Positions 1 to 9,533 are shown, numbered from the stretch's first letter. The stretch is 64,000 nt of DNA from an uncultured Bacteroidales bacterium (GCA_900542185.1 UQMZ01000004.1:50477-114476); one strand, 5' to 3'. Program-made: numbers and translations. The notes: generated by a model not told the origin, from the sequence alone.

Positions 1-1722
1 GGTGTTGAGGTTGTTACGCTTGAACATCAGTATATCCTGGATCATGGTCTCCACGGGCACCGCCTTGCCCAGACGGGGATGCGTGTCATGATGGTTGGCG
101 CCCTTGAACAACGTCAGCATACCGTTGACATATACCTTGTTGTCCTTGATCTCTATGTTGCGGAAACCATACTTCTGCGAGGTGGCTTCGGTCACATTTC
201 CATCCTTATCGAGCAGTTCGATGTCGACTGTGTACAGGTTCGGAGCCTCGGCGCTCCACAACCTCGGGTCACGGATCGAAAGCCTTGCGTCCACGGTTTC
301 CTCGCGACCTTTGGCCACGGGTACGGTGCGCGAGGTGACGGACCTCAGCGTCCGGCCGTCGGCGTCGGACAGGGTGACGCGCACGGCGGCGCTGCCGGCG
401 GCATTGCCACGGTTGGACACCAGGGCCTTCACGTCAAGGAAAGCGCGGTCATAACGCGGACTGAGTTCGGAGGTAAGATGCAGGTCGCGGATATGCGTAC
501 GGGGTGCGGCCGTCAGATATACGTCACGGTATATGCCGCTCATGCGGAACATGTCCTGATCTTCCAGATAGCTGCCGTCGCTCCAGCGATAGACCTCGAC
601 GGCCACCGTATTGCTACCGGGACGCACATACTTCGTTATGTCAAACCGCGCGTCAGTAGTGGGACCCTGGCTGTAGCCCACTTTCTTACCGTTGATCCAC
701 AGATACATCGCGCTGTAGCAACCCTCGAACGTGATGTAGACCGTCTTGTCGCTCCATCCGGCCGGAAGCGTGAAGTCCCGGCGGTACGAACCCACGGCAT
801 TGGGTTCCTTCTCCACCGTGTAGCCCCTCTGCCCCTGGATGAATGGGGGATTGTTGCGGAACGGATAGGTTATGTTGGTGTAGATGGGCGTGCCGTATCC
901 CTGCATCTCCCAGTTGGACGGCACGGGAATATTGTCCCAGCCGTCGACATTGTATGCAGGCTTGTAGAAATCGCGGGGACGTTCGTCGGGCGACTTGACC
1001 CAGTGGAATTTCCATTCTCCGTTCAGCAGCATATAGCGCGTTGAGGCCGTGCGCAGCCAGGGCCTGGCATAAGTCGGGTCTGCCTTCATCTCGGCCATGT
1101 CGGCGAACGGTATGAACGTGGCCGAGGCCGGTTCCTTGTTGATTCCGATCACCGCCTGGTTTTCCCAGTCGTTGTTGCTCCTGGTCCGTGCAGGCTCGGG
1201 CTTTACGGAGAGGCCGGACGCTTCCACCGTCCAGCGCTGGAACGGAGAGGATGCGGACGCCGCGACCTGTATCAGCGGTTCGCCGAACTGAGGCGCGTCG
1301 GTCGACGACAGGCACAGGCCGTTTCCGGTGCCGGCAAAGGTATAGGTGCCGTCCGGGTTCAGGGTCACGTGCCACAGCTGGTTGGCGTTCTGCGGGTCAA
1401 GCGTCCACTGAATGGCGCGGGTGCCCGGCCTGGGGGCGTTGCTGTTGTCGATGGCAAACGATGAAAGCGGCGAGACGATGCAGTAGACACCCTCCGACAC
1501 CTTGACAAACTGCCACACCTGCGACTCCTTGTCCTTCACCGGCTTGGACAGCATAATCCCGGCACCGGGAGAATAGCTTTCCTGTGAATCCATCACAAGC
1601 CCGGTGGAGCCTTTGATCACGTAATTGCGGCCCGGCACTATCCTGTCGGCCGGGGATGCCACGCAGGTGCCCGTGATTGCCGCGGCGACGCACAGCGCCT
1701 TTAATGTATGAAACCGTATCAT
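1..1722 (-). CDS. GH2 beta-galactosidase with N-terminal ricin-type beta-trefoil domain (3' end beyond window)
   Basis: The frame is open from an ATG at 1722 to the window edge (574 codons), so the C-terminus is missing. Residues 1-23 look like a signal peptide. Residues about 25-168 form a ricin-type beta-trefoil lectin domain with three QxW motifs (Q68-W70, Q115-W117, Q162-W164). From about residue 185 the protein follows GH2 family beta-galactosidases: an N-terminal sugar-binding domain (LNGEWKFHWV, then VPSNWEMQGYGTPIYTN), the immunoglobulin-like domain, and the beginning of the TIM barrel (KGANHHDTHP). The catalytic glutamates lie outside the window. Its start codon shares one base with the fucosidase stop codon (TGATG), so the two are probably translationally coupled. 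The expected role is periplasmic or surface removal of terminal beta-galactose, with the lectin domain holding the glycan. Substrate is inferred only from the family. Confidence 0.9.
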   Translation of the reverse strand, partial: MIRFHTLKALCVAAAITGTCVASPADRIVPGRNYVIKGSTGLVMDSQESYSPGAGIMLSKPVKDKESQVWQFVKVSEGVYCIVSPLSSFAIDNSNAPRPGTRAIQWTLDPQNANQLWHVTLNPDGTYTFAGTGNGLCLSSTDAPQFGEPLIQVAASASSPFQRWTVEASGLSVKPEPARTRSNNDWENQAVIGINKEPASATFIPFADMAEMKADPTYARPWLRTASTRYMLLNGEWKFHWVKSPDERPRDFYKPAYNVDGWDNIPVPSNWEMQGYGTPIYTNITYPFRNNPPFIQGQRGYTVEKEPNAVGSYRRDFTLPAGWSDKTVYITFEGCYSAMYLWINGKKVGYSQGPTTDARFDITKYVRPGSNTVAVEVYRWSDGSYLEDQDMFRMSGIYRDVYLTAAPRTHIRDLHLTSELSPRYDRAFLDVKALVSNRGNAAGSAAVRVTLSDADGRTLRSVTSRTVPVAKGREETVDARLSIRDPRLWSAEAPNLYTVDIELLDKDGNVTEATSQKYGFRNIEIKDNKVYVNGMLTLFKGANHHDTHPRLGKAVPVETMIQDILMFKRNNLNT

Positions 1723-3200
1723 CAGTCTTTTGTTTTAAGTATTTCGGATTGCTTGTAGACACCGAATGTGTTCAGTGCCGGCGTGGCGTTTCCATCCAGT
1801 ATGCGCAGACGCACATAGCGGGCGGTGACGGGATTGAAACGGACTATCCATTTATTGCCTACACTCTGCAGGTCGGACGCCTCGGGAATCGGGGTCCAGG
1901 TGCGTCCGTCGGACGAATGTTCCACGGCCCAGCGTGTGGTGCGGTGTCCCAGGCGTATCACCTCGCGCAGCATCAGGCAGTCGAATGTCTCGGACTTCGG
2001 CATACGGAAGATGATGTCGGAAGTCGCGACACCGTCCTTGCCGGCGTAGTATGTATCGACATCATCGTCTATCAGGTATTCGGGCGCGAACCGTGCGCCC
2101 CTCCGATTGGTGGCGCTCACGCGGGAGCCGGCCAGCAGGTTCCGGGCGAATGTCTCGTCGATCCCTTTCCTGAGGGTCGCCACCCGCAGCGAGTCGATGG
2201 GACTGATCAATCCCCGCCGGTCGGGCGGCAGGTTCAGCAGCAGCACACTGTTGTGTCCCACCGACGAACAGTAGATATCCCACAGTTCCGGCACTGTCTT
2301 GACGCGGCTGTCCTCCTCGGCGTGGTAAAACCAGCTCGGTCTGATAGACACGTCCGTTTCGGCCGGGATGTAGGCGTTGCCCAGCTTCACCCCCTGATTG
2401 AGCGCATCGTAATAATTCGCCTCGTCGCGGATGGCGATGGAATCGGTGGTGGCCCAGCATGGATTGCCGCACCGGCCGGCCTCGTTCCCCATCCAGCGGA
2501 CATCGGCGAAAGGATAGGAGTTCTTCGTGCCGAATATCACGCAATCCGGCTGGTTTTCCCTCACTATACCGTACCATTCCGTATACAGCGGAGTGGTCAG
2601 TTCGTCGGCGCCCGCGCCGTCCCACCATGTCTCCCATATCTTGCCGTAACCGGTCATCAGTTCCCTGAGCTGGTTGGCATAGTAGGATCTGTATCCGTCG
2701 GTCGAGTAATCCGGCCTGAGATGTTGGTGCCGGTCGTGGGGGCCGAGATATATTCCGGCCTTGATTCCCGATTCCTCGCAGGCGTCCACAAATTCGCGCA
2801 CCACGTCGCCGCGGCCGTTTTTCCATGCTGCGTTCCGTACGCTGTAATCGGTGTATCCGCTCGGCCACAGACAGAAGCCGTCGGCATGTTTGGCCGTAAG
2901 TATCGCGGCGGGAATGCCGGCGTTCTTGAGGGTCTCCATCCACTGCAGGCAGTCCAGTTCCGACGGATTGAAGATTGCCGCGGGAGCACGGCCGTCACCC
3001 TCGTTGACGAAATTCTCGAATGTATTGATTCCGAAATGGAAGAATGCGATCATCTCGCGGTCGAACCACTCCAGCTGACGGCTGTTGGGCGTAGGGCCGA
3101 ACGGCTTTGGCTCGGACTGGGCTTGGGCCACGTTCAGGCCACCGGCAGTAATCAGTAGCGCGCCGGCCGCTATGGCTTTAAGTTTCATGGGTTGTTTCAT
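1722..3200 (-). CDS. GH29 alpha-L-fucosidase with C-terminal F5/8C domain
   Basis: This 492-residue exported enzyme removes alpha-L-fucose from glycans. A signal peptide spans residues 1-28. The GH29 TIM barrel covers about 30-345, with the family blocks FFHFGINTF, AKHADGFCLWPS and KIWETWWDGAGA; Asp194 in WWDG is the expected nucleophile. Residues about 355-488 form an F5/8 type C (galactose-binding-like) domain. This short GH29 form with a WxDG(A) motif resembles subfamily B enzymes, which act on alpha-1,3/1,4 fucose in Lewis-type structures; the subfamily call is inference. It is the first gene of a leftward unit and overlaps the GH2 gene by one base. A second in-frame Met lies at residue 5. 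The promoter -7 box is at 3257-3264. Confidence 0.92.
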   Translation of the reverse strand: MKQPMKLKAIAAGALLITAGGLNVAQAQSEPKPFGPTPNSRQLEWFDREMIAFFHFGINTFENFVNEGDGRAPAAIFNPSELDCLQWMETLKNAGIPAAILTAKHADGFCLWPSGYTDYSVRNAAWKNGRGDVVREFVDACEESGIKAGIYLGPHDRHQHLRPDYSTDGYRSYYANQLRELMTGYGKIWETWWDGAGADELTTPLYTEWYGIVRENQPDCVIFGTKNSYPFADVRWMGNEAGRCGNPCWATTDSIAIRDEANYYDALNQGVKLGNAYIPAETDVSIRPSWFYHAEEDSRVKTVPELWDIYCSSVGHNSVLLLNLPPDRRGLISPIDSLRVATLRKGIDETFARNLLAGSRVSATNRRGARFAPEYLIDDDVDTYYAGKDGVATSDIIFRMPKSETFDCLMLREVIRLGHRTTRWAVEHSSDGRTWTPIPEASDLQSVGNKWIVRFNPVTARYVRLRILDGNATPALNTFGVYKQSEILKTKD

Positions 3201-3256
3201 GTTAGTTTTTCCGCCGTCTCCGGCACCGGACCGGCGGCGATGTATGGTATATGCCG

Positions 3257-3264
3257 CAAAATTA
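3257..3264 (-). promoter_or_regulatory. Bacteroidetes -7 box for the fucosidase/GH2 unit
   Basis: The minus strand reads TAATTTTG, an exact match to the Bacteroidetes -7 consensus TAnnTTTG. It lies 57 nt upstream of the fucosidase ATG, giving a leader of roughly 50 nt. A perfect palindrome (TTAATCC-g-GGATTAA, 3288-3302) lies about 25 nt upstream, close to the -33 region. Confidence 0.65.
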
Positions 3265-3287
3265 CATCATCCGGGTTATCCAATGTA

Positions 3288-3456
3288 TTAATCCGGGATT
3301 AACAACGGGACCGCACACATATAATTTTATTAATCCCTGACAGATTTCCCGGAGTCCTCACGCGCCGGAACCGTCCCGACACATCCCTTTACGGCATCCA
3401 CGGCGGGTTAATAAATTTCCCGCAGGGTTAACGTCGGAATTAACCCATGATTAACC
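3288..3456. promoter_or_regulatory. Cluster of GGRTTAA half-sites in the divergent PUL 1 control region
   Basis: The 342-nt gap between the fucosidase and SusC genes carries repeated GGRTTAA/TTAAYCC heptamers: a palindrome at 3288-3302 (spacer 1 nt), TTAATCC at 3330-3336, GGGTTAA at 3405-3411, and a palindrome GGGTTAA-N8-TTAACCC at 3425-3446, followed by TTAACC at 3451-3456. One palindrome sits just upstream of each divergent -7 box. This looks like operators for a shared regulator. The binding protein is unknown; the kelch/winged-helix protein at 9568-12156 is a candidate. Confidence 0.5.
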
Positions 3457-3478
3457 AGCTGAATAATACCCGTTAACA

Positions 3479-3486
3479 TAATTTTG
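3479..3486 (+). promoter_or_regulatory. Bacteroidetes -7 box for the susCD operon of PUL 1
   Basis: TAATTTTG matches TAnnTTTG exactly and lies 57 nt upstream of the SusC ATG. No clear -33 TTTG is present, which suits an activator-dependent promoter. The GGGTTAA-N8-TTAACCC palindrome ends 33 nt upstream. Confidence 0.65.
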
Positions 3487-3542
3487 CACCGGTTCATGAC
3501 GGACAGAACCGGTAGAACAACAAAACAACTCAATATACTATC

Positions 3543-6500
3543 ATGAGAAAACATGAAAAACCCAAAAGCATGAAGATTCCCGTGGCGCTTACACTGTGCG
3601 CGGGCATTACGCTTGCCTGCGGGCTGCCTGCCACGGCGCAAGGCACCACTGCCGTTGCCGCAAGGCAACAGGCCAAAGACACCTACTCCCAATACAGCGG
3701 TAAAGTAACCGAACAGTCGGGCGAAGAACTGACCGGAGCCGTAATCCGGAACGTCACCCGCAACATCGCCGTCGTGGCCGACATCGACGGCGCATTCACC
3801 ATCGCCGGCAAGCCCGGCGACAAACTCGCCGTCTCTCTTGTCGGCTACACGCCGATGGAACTGACCTTAGGCGACCAAAAGACGCTCGACATAAAGATGT
3901 CGGAACATTCCGAGGCCCTGAGCGAGGTCGTAGTGGTGGGTTACGGCACGCAGAAGAAGATCTCCACCACCGCGGCCGTATCGAGCCTCAAGCCCGACGA
4001 GATTGCCAAGAAACCTGTGGCCAACATCACCAACAGCCTTGCCGGCCGCGTGGCCGGAGTCATCGCCAAGCAGGGTTCGGGCGAACCGGGCGCCGACGGT
4101 GCCTCGCTCAGAATCCGTGGCGTGGGGACGCTCGGCAACCAGGAGCCTCTGTGCGTGGTGGACGGCGTGCCGCGCGACTTCTCCAAGATCGACCCCAACA
4201 TGATCGAGAACATCACCGTGCTTAAGGATGCGGCGGCTGTCGCTCCCTACGGTATGGCGGGTGCGAACGGCGTGATCCTGGTCACCACCAAGAAAGGCGC
4301 CGAGGGGGCGCCGGTACTCTCATACAGCGGATATGTCGGTTTTCAGAACCCCACGCGCATCACCGACCAGGTCAACTCCTACGAATACGCCCTGATGAAG
4401 AACGAGGCGGCCATGAACGCAGGATACCCCAACTATTACGCATACTCACAGCATGACCTGGAGATGTACCGCAAGACCGTGGAAGGAGCTCCCGACGCCG
4501 ATCCCGACCGCTATCCCAACAGCAACGGCCTGCGCGACCTGATACGCCACAACACGGCCATCACGTCGCACAACCTGTCGCTCAGCGGTGGCACCCAGCG
4601 CGTGAACTACTACGTAAGCCTGGGATACCTCTACCAGCAGGGCATGTGGCGCACCACCGACTATCAGCGGTTCAACCTGCAGTCGAACATCTCCGTCAAA
4701 GCCACCTCCACCACCACCGTCGACCTGAACCTGGGCGGATGGCATCAGAACAAGAAGTATCCCGGCGTCTCGGCCGGCGACATAATGTACCAGGCCTACC
4801 GCACTCCTCCCGTATCGGCCATCAAATACACCAACGGCCTCTGGGGCCAGTATGTGGGCAAGTCACTTTACGGCATGGCCTTCCACAGCGGCTACGACAA
4901 GCAGCCCAGCTCCCAGCTCAACGCCACCCTGTCCATCACGCAGCAGCTCCCATTCGTCAAGGGACTCAGCATCAAGGGCGTGATAAGCTACGACCCATAC
5001 CGTTCCAAGTCGAAGAACTGGCTCACACCCATGCCGGTGTACACTCTGGACGCATCCACCGATCCATACACCTGGACCGAAGGCTTCCAGGGTCCGGAGA
5101 AACCCTATCTGTCGGTGTCGTACTCAGAGGACGCCACCTTCACCTATCAGGGCATGATCAATTACAACAATTCCTTCGGCCCGCACCAGGTCACGGCCCT
5201 GGCCGTGATCGAGGCCCGCGACAAGAACTGCTGGAACCTGGGGGCGCGCCGCAACAACTACGGCATCCTGGTCGACGAGATCAACTCGGGCAGCAGCGAT
5301 CCCAGCGACATCAGCAACAGCGGCACCTCATGGCGCGAACGCCAGGTGGGCTACGTGTTCCGCGCGGGATACAACTACGACAACCGCTATCTTGTGGAGC
5401 TGTCCGGACGTTACGACGGCCATTATTACTTCGCGCCCGGCAAGCGCTTCGGCTTCTTCCCGGCCGTGTCGCTGGGCTGGAATCTGGGCCAGGAGGCGTT
5501 CATGCAGAACATCCAGTGGCTCACGCATCTTAAGATACGCGGTTCGTACGGAGAATCCGGAAACCTGGCCGGCGGCTCCTACCAGTACCTGAGCGACTAC
5601 GGCTTCGGGACCGCCGGCAATTTCGGAGGCATCCCCGTGATGGGAATGTGGGAGAACATACAGGGCAATCCCAACATCACCTGGGAAAAGGCAAAGAAGT
5701 TTGACATCGGCGTCGAATTCTCGGCATTCAACGGCATGCTCCACCTTGAGGCGGACTATTTCTACGAGAAGCGCTCCAACATGCTCATGGCCCCCAACTC
5801 GGAAGTGTCGGCCGAATACGGCATTCCGCTGTCGCAGGTCAACGCCGGCCGCATGCACAACCAGGGCGTGGACCTGATGGTCAGCTTCAACAAGCAGTTC
5901 ACACATGACTGGTACTTCGGCGTCCGGGGCACGTTCACATACGCCCACAACACTCTGGACCAGATCTTCGAGACCGACGCCACCTACAACAATCCCAACC
6001 GCCGCCGCACCGGACGCCCCGACGGAACCATGTTCGGCTACAAGTGCCTGGGCTATTTCACATACGACGACTTCAATCCCGACGGCTCGCTCAAGAGCGG
6101 CATCGCCACGCAGCCCTGGGGACAGGTATATCCCGGCGACCTGCGCTATGCCGACCTCTCCGGTCCCGACGGAGTGCCCGACGGCAAGATCGACGAGAAC
6201 GACATGACCGTGATAGGCCGTTCCAACTGGAATCCTGAGATCGTGTTCGGACTCGCTCCGACAGTGCGGTGGAAAGGTTTTGACCTCGACGCGCTGTTCC
6301 AGGGCGCCACTCGCACCAACATCTCGCTTGGCGAGACCCTCGTGATGCCGTTCTTCGATTCCGGCTCGGCCACCAAGCTGCAGTTCCGCGACCACTGGAC
6401 TCCCGCCAACCAGAACGCGCGCTATCCGCGCCTCACCAGCGAAGTGACCGTCAACAACCACCGCCAGAGCTCGTCATGGTGGGTACGCGACGCCACATAC

Positions 6501-6716
6501 GTGCGACTCAAGAGCATCGAGCTGGGATACTCTCTCCCCAAGAAAGCGCTGGATTTCCTGCACATCTCGCAGCTACGCGTATATGTCTCCGGACAGAACC
6601 TCTGGACATGGACCCCGTTCATGAAGGAGATCGTCGATCCCGAGGCCGGTTCGGCCAACGGCAAGTACTACATGCAGCAGGCTGTATATTCGTTCGGTCT
6701 CAACATCACATTCTGA
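3543..6716 (+). CDS. SusC-like TonB-dependent outer-membrane glycan transporter (PUL 1)
   Basis: This 1057-residue protein imports oligosaccharides across the outer membrane in complex with the SusD protein encoded next. After a signal peptide (cleavage near PATAQ, about residue 33) comes a carboxypeptidase-regulatory-like domain (about 50-125), the TonB-box region with SEVVVVGYGTQKK (about 128-140), a plug domain (LRIRGVGTLGNQEPLCVVDG, then ANGVILVTTKKG) and a 22-stranded barrel ending in FGLNITF with the terminal Phe needed for BAM recognition. An internal ATG at 3570 (MKIPVALTL) would give a more ordinary signal peptide; both starts fit the promoter. The plug motif reads APYGMAGANG instead of the common AIYGSRASNG. 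SusD follows after 21 nt. Confidence 0.95.
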   Translation: MRKHEKPKSMKIPVALTLCAGITLACGLPATAQGTTAVAARQQAKDTYSQYSGKVTEQSGEELTGAVIRNVTRNIAVVADIDGAFTIAGKPGDKLAVSLVGYTPMELTLGDQKTLDIKMSEHSEALSEVVVVGYGTQKKISTTAAVSSLKPDEIAKKPVANITNSLAGRVAGVIAKQGSGEPGADGASLRIRGVGTLGNQEPLCVVDGVPRDFSKIDPNMIENITVLKDAAAVAPYGMAGANGVILVTTKKGAEGAPVLSYSGYVGFQNPTRITDQVNSYEYALMKNEAAMNAGYPNYYAYSQHDLEMYRKTVEGAPDADPDRYPNSNGLRDLIRHNTAITSHNLSLSGGTQRVNYYVSLGYLYQQGMWRTTDYQRFNLQSNISVKATSTTTVDLNLGGWHQNKKYPGVSAGDIMYQAYRTPPVSAIKYTNGLWGQYVGKSLYGMAFHSGYDKQPSSQLNATLSITQQLPFVKGLSIKGVISYDPYRSKSKNWLTPMPVYTLDASTDPYTWTEGFQGPEKPYLSVSYSEDATFTYQGMINYNNSFGPHQVTALAVIEARDKNCWNLGARRNNYGILVDEINSGSSDPSDISNSGTSWRERQVGYVFRAGYNYDNRYLVELSGRYDGHYYFAPGKRFGFFPAVSLGWNLGQEAFMQNIQWLTHLKIRGSYGESGNLAGGSYQYLSDYGFGTAGNFGGIPVMGMWENIQGNPNITWEKAKKFDIGVEFSAFNGMLHLEADYFYEKRSNMLMAPNSEVSAEYGIPLSQVNAGRMHNQGVDLMVSFNKQFTHDWYFGVRGTFTYAHNTLDQIFETDATYNNPNRRRTGRPDGTMFGYKCLGYFTYDDFNPDGSLKSGIATQPWGQVYPGDLRYADLSGPDGVPDGKIDENDMTVIGRSNWNPEIVFGLAPTVRWKGFDLDALFQGATRTNISLGETLVMPFFDSGSATKLQFRDHWTPANQNARYPRLTSEVTVNNHRQSSSWWVRDATYVRLKSIELGYSLPKKALDFLHISQLRVYVSGQNLWTWTPFMKEIVDPEAGSANGKYYMQQAVYSFGLNITF

Positions 6717-6737
6717 ACCCCTAAGCCATAAATAATC

Positions 6738-8480
6738 ATGAAAAAATACAGAACACTCCTCAATATATGCCTTGGCTCGGCAATGCTGTTCGGTCTCGCG
6801 TCGTGCGAAGACTGGCTTGAAATCGAGCCCAAGGACCGTTTCAGCGACATCACCGTGTGGGGTTCGGAGGAAAACGCCACGATGTTCCTCAACGACATCT
6901 ACAACCAGTTCCCGCACCTCAACAACGAGACGCAGTGCTTCGACCAATACTCCGACAATTCCTACGTCGGGGCCGAATGGATGAACGCGCGCACCACCAT
7001 CTATACGGCCGCGCTGTCGCCCACCAGCTGGCTCGCCGGCCCCTGGGACATGTGGAAATGGGGCCGCGAGAGCAACAGCGACGCCAAGGGTCAGTACGAG
7101 CGCATCCGCTCCTGCAATCTGTTCATCAACAAGGTAAGCGAGAGCGATTTCTCCGAGTCGTTCAAGCGTGAGCGTCTAGCCGAGGCCCGTTTCCTCCGCG
7201 CATGGTTCTACCATTACCTGTGGATGGCCTACGGCGGCGTGCCCATCATCACCGACGTGCTGGACAGCAACAGCGACGACGAATTGTACTATCCCCGCGC
7301 CACGGCCCGCGAGACATTCGAGTTCATCGACAAGGAACTTGACGAGATATACATGGACCTGCCGCTGACACAGACAGGCACCGACTCCGGCCGCGCGACA
7401 CGTGGCGCCGCCCTGACACTGAAAGGCTGGATTGAACTGTTCCATGCCTCTGAGCTCCGCAATCCGGACCATGACGTGACCAGGTGGCAGAATGCCGCAG
7501 CCACGCTCAAGAAGGTGATAGACCTCGGAATCTATGAGCTGCAGCCCACCATCCTGGACCTCTGGACCGAGGCCACCAACGGAAATCCCGAGGTGATCTT
7601 CGACTTCCAGATGTCCAAACAGAACGGAGGGCGTCGCGAGGGTCTGTTCGGCCCCGTGTTCGTGAAGGGCGTCCAGTCCAGCTGGGGCAACATGCAGCCC
7701 ACGCAGGAGCTGGTGGACGATTACTGTATGGCCGACGGCCTGCCCATCGGCGAATCGCCCCTCTACAACCCGCAGAAGCCTTACGAGAACCGTGAGAAGC
7801 GTTTCTACCAGAGCATCCTCTACGACGGCTCGATGTGGCAGGGCGAGGAGATCATAACCCGTGTAGGCGTGGGCAGTCCCAACGAGATTGACACCTCCTC
7901 GTCGAGCGATGTCACCAATACCGGCTACTATACCCGCAAGACACTGGATGAGAGCGTCAACGGCGCCGACAACCTGCAGATGAGCAACGGCATGGCCAAC
8001 TACATCTTCTTCCGCTACGCCGACGTGCTGCTGATGTACGCCGAGGCGCTGCTGGAGACGGGCGATGTTCCCGGTGCCACCGAGTGGCTTGACAAGGTGC
8101 GCGCTCGCGGCGGCAATATGCCGTCCGTCAGCGAGACATATCCTTCGGGCGTCACGGTCAACAAGCTGCGCACCATCCTGCGTCGCGACCGCCGCATCGA
8201 GCTGGCATTCGAGGACAAACGCTACTGGGACATAATCCGCTGGAAGATTGCCGACGGTCCCGACGGCGTGATGAACCGTCCCGTAGGGGGAATGAAGATC
8301 GAGGACACCGACGGCGACGGCGTATGGGAATACAACTATCACGAAGTATGCCCGCGTACGTTCCTGGAACGGATGTACTATCAGCCCATCCCGCAGTATG
8401 TCCTGGACCGCAATCCGGCCATCCGTGAGCAGAACGGCGGCGAGGACGGATGGGTCAACGGCCAGAATCCCGGATATTGA
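6738..8480 (+). CDS. SusD/RagB-family glycan-binding lipoprotein (PUL 1)
   Basis: This 580-residue surface lipoprotein forms the lid of the SusC transporter and captures glycan. The signal peptide ends in a lipobox LASC with Cys23 as the lipidated residue. The SusD N-terminal tetratricopeptide region is recognisable (EDWLEIEPKD, then RLAEARFLRAWFYHYLWMAY), as are the later family blocks (YADVLLMYAEALLETGD, LDKVRARGG and RRDRRIELAFEDKRYWDIIRWK). It is co-transcribed with the SusC gene upstream and the DUF1735/F5-8C lipoprotein downstream (28-nt gap). Confidence 0.95.
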   Translation: MKKYRTLLNICLGSAMLFGLASCEDWLEIEPKDRFSDITVWGSEENATMFLNDIYNQFPHLNNETQCFDQYSDNSYVGAEWMNARTTIYTAALSPTSWLAGPWDMWKWGRESNSDAKGQYERIRSCNLFINKVSESDFSESFKRERLAEARFLRAWFYHYLWMAYGGVPIITDVLDSNSDDELYYPRATARETFEFIDKELDEIYMDLPLTQTGTDSGRATRGAALTLKGWIELFHASELRNPDHDVTRWQNAAATLKKVIDLGIYELQPTILDLWTEATNGNPEVIFDFQMSKQNGGRREGLFGPVFVKGVQSSWGNMQPTQELVDDYCMADGLPIGESPLYNPQKPYENREKRFYQSILYDGSMWQGEEIITRVGVGSPNEIDTSSSSDVTNTGYYTRKTLDESVNGADNLQMSNGMANYIFFRYADVLLMYAEALLETGDVPGATEWLDKVRARGGNMPSVSETYPSGVTVNKLRTILRRDRRIELAFEDKRYWDIIRWKIADGPDGVMNRPVGGMKIEDTDGDGVWEYNYHEVCPRTFLERMYYQPIPQYVLDRNPAIREQNGGEDGWVNGQNPGY

Positions 8481-8508
8481 TACCTAACCATTTACAGACT
8501 TTAGACAC

Positions 8509-9477
8509 ATGAAACTCAAGAATATAATTCATATCGCCGCCGTGTGCGGCATGGCGGGATGCCTGGCGGCGTGCAGCGACAGCGAGCCCACCACCGTCTA
8601 CATCCCCGAGGCCCGGAGCCTGAACATCGTCAACTTCGACCTGGCCGAGCCCATGAGCCAGACATTCCATGTGGCCGTGACCGCCAGCGATTATGTCACG
8701 ACCTCGGGACTCGATGTATCCTCGGACGTCACCGTGACGCTCTCGGTAGACCCCGCGAAGGTGGAAGCGTACAATTCCGCATGCGGCACGGACTACGAAA
8801 TCCTTCCCGCCGACTGCTACACACTCCCCGAGAGTGCCGTGATTCCGGCGGGCGCCACCAGCTCGGACGACCTGACCGTCAATGTCGACGCCCGGGGTAA
8901 GATCCAGCCCTTCGACTCGTATCTGCTGCCGGTCACCATCTCGGCGGTGACCGGAGCCGACATCAATCCGCAGCAGTCTACGGTCTATTACCTGATGAGT
9001 GGCGCGGAGGACGTGTGGAACATGCCGCTGGCCGACCGAAGCGCCTGGCAGGTTGTGGAAGTATCCTCGGAGGAAGCAAGCGGCGAGGGATCGGACAACG
9101 GTCATGCCATCCACGCCTTCGACGGAGATTTAGGCACATTCTGGCACACGCAGTGGAAAGGGGGCGAGCCTCAGCCTCCGCATCATATAGTGGTGGACAT
9201 GGGACAGGAAGTCAGGATGCTCGGATTCCAGTACGTGAGCCGCAATCACGGCGAAGGCTGGCCCCAGGAGATGACCCTGGAGACAAGCCTTGACGGCGAG
9301 AACTGGGAAGGCGCGGGTACATATTCCGACCTGCCGGCCGAAGGAGGCGCCGAGTTCCGGTCCTATCTCCCCGGATTCAAGCAGGCCCGTTATTTCAGGC
9401 TCACCATCACGGCCGTCTACAACGGAAAATGGTCGACCCACGTAGCCGAAATCAACGCGATCTCCATCGTCAAGTAA
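8509..9477 (+). CDS. DUF1735 / F5-8C domain surface lipoprotein (third gene of PUL 1)
   Basis: This 322-residue lipoprotein occupies the SusE/SGBP position just after SusD. The signal peptide ends in LAACS with Cys22 as the lipid anchor. Residues about 35-160 match the BT_3987-like DUF1735 domain that is common in accessory PUL lipoproteins. Residues about 175-320 are an F5/8 type C discoidin-like domain (AFDGDLGTFWHTQW and YFRLTITAVYNGKWSTHVAEI), which often binds galactose or fucose. It probably holds glycan at the cell surface. A strong hairpin terminator follows at 9502-9533, so this is the end of the operon. Confidence 0.85.
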   Translation: MKLKNIIHIAAVCGMAGCLAACSDSEPTTVYIPEARSLNIVNFDLAEPMSQTFHVAVTASDYVTTSGLDVSSDVTVTLSVDPAKVEAYNSACGTDYEILPADCYTLPESAVIPAGATSSDDLTVNVDARGKIQPFDSYLLPVTISAVTGADINPQQSTVYYLMSGAEDVWNMPLADRSAWQVVEVSSEEASGEGSDNGHAIHAFDGDLGTFWHTQWKGGEPQPPHHIVVDMGQEVRMLGFQYVSRNHGEGWPQEMTLETSLDGENWEGAGTYSDLPAEGGAEFRSYLPGFKQARYFRLTITAVYNGKWSTHVAEINAISIVK

Positions 9478-9501
9478 CCCTGTTGCAACTTCATTCACAA
9501 G

Positions 9502-9533
9502 CAGGCCGGCGTCCCCGCAAGGGCGCCGGCCTG
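9502..9533. terminator. Bidirectional hairpin terminator between convergent genes
   Basis: CAGGCCGGCG (9502-9511) pairs with CGCCGGCCTG (9524-9533) around a 12-nt loop. It sits between the end of the PUL 1 operon and the end of the regulator gene on the other strand. Confidence 0.7.

Noticed and set aside
79..1044. Open frame of 321 codons on the plus strand
   Set aside because: The minus strand here encodes the lectin-GH2 enzyme continuously to the window edge; the plus frame is a shadow.
1677..3158. Open frame of 493 codons on the plus strand
   Set aside because: It lies antisense to the clear GH29 fucosidase and shows no recognisable domain.
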